This document shows positions 14,302 to 15,686 of a stretch of DNA of 15,686 nt, piece after piece. Made by a program: the position numbers and the translations under genes. The notes under the pieces are model-generated. The model made no database searches. It was not told the origin of the DNA and saw only the letters and a program-made list of their open reading frames with translations. The stretch is from CAYYOS01 sp964473355 (lineage in GTDB: Bacteria > Pseudomonadota > Gammaproteobacteria > Burkholderiales > REEB80), in NCBI GenBank assembly GCA_964473355.1, contig CAYYOS010000052.1, positions 1 through 15,686 on the forward strand. The letters run 5' to 3'. Each line of letters opens with the position of its first letter. Position 1 is the first letter of the stretch.

Positions 14302-14679
14302 ATGCAACGCACAATGTTAAAATCGAAATTGCATCGAGTGCGCGTAACGCACGCGGAGCTGCACTATGAAGGTTCGTGTGCCATCGATGAAAGTTTGTTG
14401 GAGGCTGCAGACATCCGGCCTTACCAGCAAATTGAAATTTATAACGTAAGCAATGGTGCGCGCTTTAGTACTTACGCTATTTCTGCTGCGCGCGATTCCG
14501 GCGTCATCTCAGTGAACGGCGCGGCTGCGCATCGCGCCAGCCCTGGTGATATCGTGATCATCGCGACTTATGGCATTTATAATGAGTTGGAACTACAGCG
14601 CTATCAACCGCAATTAGTATACGTAGATAAGAAAAATCAAATTATCGAAACGCGCCAAAAAATCGTTTCGCAATTATAA
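14302..14679 (+). CDS. panD: Aspartate 1-decarboxylase proenzyme
   Basis: Makes beta-alanine from aspartate for PanC. It is a 125-residue pyruvoyl enzyme made as a proenzyme and self-cleaved between G24 and S25 in YEGSC, where S25 becomes the pyruvoyl group. Further signatures are MLKSKLHR (5-12), VTHAELHYEGSC, IYNVSNGARFSTY, SGVISVNGAAAH and PGDIVIIATY. ATG 14302 is chosen because AGGA is five bases upstream and the MxRTMLKSK opening is the family norm; a frame extending 18 codons further up has no such support. With panB and panC it completes the beta-alanine-to-pantothenate branch except for ketopantoate reductase (panE), which is not in the window. Confidence 0.95.
   Translation: MQRTMLKSKLHRVRVTHAELHYEGSCAIDESLLEAADIRPYQQIEIYNVSNGARFSTYAISAARDSGVISVNGAAAHRASPGDIVIIATYGIYNELELQRYQPQLVYVDKKNQIIETRQKIVSQL
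14646..14670. repeat. Inverted repeat at the panD end, facing the tRNA
   Basis: CGAAACG (14646-14652) and CGTTTCG (14664-14670) form a seven-pair stem with an 11-base loop, inside the last codons of panD and 16 bases beyond the tRNA 3' end on the opposite strand. Neither strand shows a proper T-run after the stem. It may help end or process the two converging transcripts, but this is weak. Confidence 0.3.
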
Positions 14680-14685
14680 TTTAGT

Positions 14686-14772
14686 TGGTACCGAGAGTCG
14701 GAATCGAACCGACACGCCCTTGCGGGCACTGGATTTTGAGTCCAGCGCGTCTACCAGTTCCGCCATCCCGGC
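14686..14772 (-). tRNA. tRNA-Leu (anticodon CAA)
   Basis: An 87-base class II tRNA read on the minus strand, from GCCGGGA at the 5' end to an encoded CCA at 14686-14688. The acceptor stem pairs GCCGGGA with TCTCGGT; the G1-U72 and one inner G-U wobble resemble E. coli leucine tRNAs. The anticodon stem CTGGA/TCCAG encloses loop CTCAAAA, giving anticodon CAA, which reads UUG. The long variable arm GTGCCCGCAAGGGCGT is typical of Leu, and the T arm is CGGTTCGATTCCG. Its 3' end is only six bases from the panD stop, so the two converge tightly. Confidence 0.96.
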
Positions 14773-14800
14773 CTGCGTGAATCTAGGCTATGAATCTGAA

Positions 14801-14829
14801 ATTATCCCGTAAAATACGCGTTCTGGCAA
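14801..14829 (-). promoter_or_regulatory. Promoter of tRNA-Leu
   Basis: On the minus strand TTGCCA (14824-14829) and GATAAT (14801-14806) are spaced by exactly 17 bases, each one base from consensus. The predicted start near 14794 gives a roughly 22-base leader removed by RNase P. It lies in the queA upstream region, about 30-55 bases before the queA start and pointing away from it. Confidence 0.7.
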
Positions 14830-14857
14830 TGCGGCGCTCCAGCTTGAGCGCATTCCC

Positions 14858-15686
14858 ATGTTAACCAAAGAGTTCGATTTTCATCTACCTTCTGAGCTAA
14901 TCGCTCACTATCCCTTGCTCGAACGCTCAGCCAGCCGTCTATTACATTTGGATGCTGAGGGGGCGCTGCACGATAGCTTCGTAATCAACTTACCTCAGCT
15001 TTTATCCCCTGGCGATGTGTTAGTGTTTAACGATACCAAGGTAGTCAAAGCGCGCTTACTCGGCACCAAAGAGACTGGCGGTAAAGCCGAAGTGTTTATC
15101 GAAAAAATCATCGGAAGTGATGGCGCCACGGCGTTTATACAAGCGAGTAATGCGCCAACCCCCGGCATGGAAATTCATTTCTCCGGGAATTTTGCCGCTC
15201 GAGTGATCGCCCGGCAGCAAGATCTATTCGAACTCAAATTTAATGCGCCGCTTGACGCGGTGATGGGAGCTTGCGGGCTGGTGCCACTACCGCCGTATAT
15301 TACCCGCCACGCGGAATCGTTGGATGATGAGCGCTATCAAACCGTTTATGCGCGCGCGCCTGGCGCGGTCGCCGCACCCACAGCGGGATTGCATTTCGAT
15401 GAGGGCTTACTAGGGCAATTGGCAAACATGGGCGTGCAAACGGCTTATGTGACTTTACACGTCGGCGCGGGTACGTTTTTTCCGGTACGGGAAAAGAATA
15501 TTACCGCGCATCGTATGCACAAAGAGCGCTATCACATTCCGCCGGAAACCGTAGCGATGATTGCCGCGGCGCATGCTACGGAAAAAAAAATAATCGCGGT
15601 CGGCACAACCAGCTTACGTGCTTTAGAGGCCGCCGCACAAAGTGGCGCGCTAGAAGCCGGCGAAGGCGAGACGGATCTTTTTATTA
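14858..15686 (+). CDS. queA: S-adenosylmethionine:tRNA ribosyltransferase-isomerase (3' end outside window)
   Basis: Transfers and isomerises the ribosyl group of S-adenosylmethionine onto the 7-aminomethyl-7-deazaguanine base in tRNAs with GUN anticodons, giving epoxyqueuosine. The first 276 codons are present of about 350. Family features are the opening FDFHLPSELIAHYPLLERSASRLL, VFNDTKVVKARL, PLPPYI, RYQTVYAR, APTAGLHF and the catalytic-region VTLHVGAGTFFPVR. ATG 14858 has a weak GAG about 10 bases upstream and gives the usual N-terminus. The frame is open to the window end without lesion. tgt and the yajC-sec genes commonly follow in this group. Confidence 0.95.
   Translation, partial: MLTKEFDFHLPSELIAHYPLLERSASRLLHLDAEGALHDSFVINLPQLLSPGDVLVFNDTKVVKARLLGTKETGGKAEVFIEKIIGSDGATAFIQASNAPTPGMEIHFSGNFAARVIARQQDLFELKFNAPLDAVMGACGLVPLPPYITRHAESLDDERYQTVYARAPGAVAAPTAGLHFDEGLLGQLANMGVQTAYVTLHVGAGTFFPVREKNITAHRMHKERYHIPPETVAMIAAAHATEKKIIAVGTTSLRALEAAAQSGALEAGEGETDLFI

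Noticed and set aside
14686..14772. Link between tRNA-Leu(CAA), which reads UUG, and the several TTG start codons in the window
   Set aside because: Initiation at UUG uses initiator tRNA, not leucine tRNA; the coincidence has no mechanism.
14686..15686. Functional pairing of queA with the adjacent tRNA-Leu
   Set aside because: Queuosine is made only in tRNAs with GUN anticodons (Asp, Asn, His, Tyr), not CAA.

Overview
The window looks like a piece of a gammaproteobacterial chromosome of moderate GC. The block pcnB-folK-(deoxynucleoside kinase)-panB-panC-panD, followed by a tRNA-Leu and then queA, suggests a Cellvibrionales/Alteromonadales-type marine or soil gammaproteobacterium. This placement is inferred from gene content and order only; no database search was possible. 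About two thirds of the window is housekeeping, and the first 4.3 kb is an accessory, partly decayed zone.

Region 1 (1-4265) is accessory. It starts with the tail of an unrecognised protein. Next comes a two-gene toxin-antitoxin operon (ribbon-helix-helix antitoxin, RelE/ParE-type toxin) with a good sigma70-like promoter and overlapping inverted repeats that could be its operator. Then come an exported SxxK serine hydrolase of the beta-lactamase/class C family, the 3' remnant of a glyoxalase/VOC-fold gene, and a SnoaL-like protein next to an AraC-type regulator with a GyrI-like ligand domain. The region closes with a 'host attachment protein' pseudogene disrupted by a nonsense codon and a frameshift.

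Region 2 (4266-9922) holds a pirin-family gene (minus strand) divergent from a tight plus-strand operon. The operon encodes a HAD-IB phosphatase, a FecCD/BtuC-type permease, its ATPase, and a large membrane-bound GGDEF-EAL c-di-GMP protein with HAMP and PAS domains. The importer has no substrate-binding protein or outer-membrane receptor here.

Region 3 (9923-10182) is a non-coding spacer rich in palindromes. It contains a C-rich/G-rich hairpin resembling dispersed REP-type elements.

Region 4 (10183-14679) is a compact run of overlapping genes: poly(A) polymerase (pcnB), pterin pyrophosphokinase (folK), a deoxynucleoside kinase, and panB, panC and panD for pantothenate synthesis. panD sits behind a 72-base gap with its own possible promoter. 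The start codons of pcnB and panC are TTG.

Region 5 (14680-15686) holds a tRNA-Leu(CAA) on the minus strand with a near-consensus promoter in the queA upstream region. It is followed by the first 276 codons of queA, which runs off the window.

No clearly new defence or mobile system was found. The best leads are the c-di-GMP/importer operon with its associated phosphatase, the toxin-antitoxin control region, and the cluster of decaying genes in region 1.
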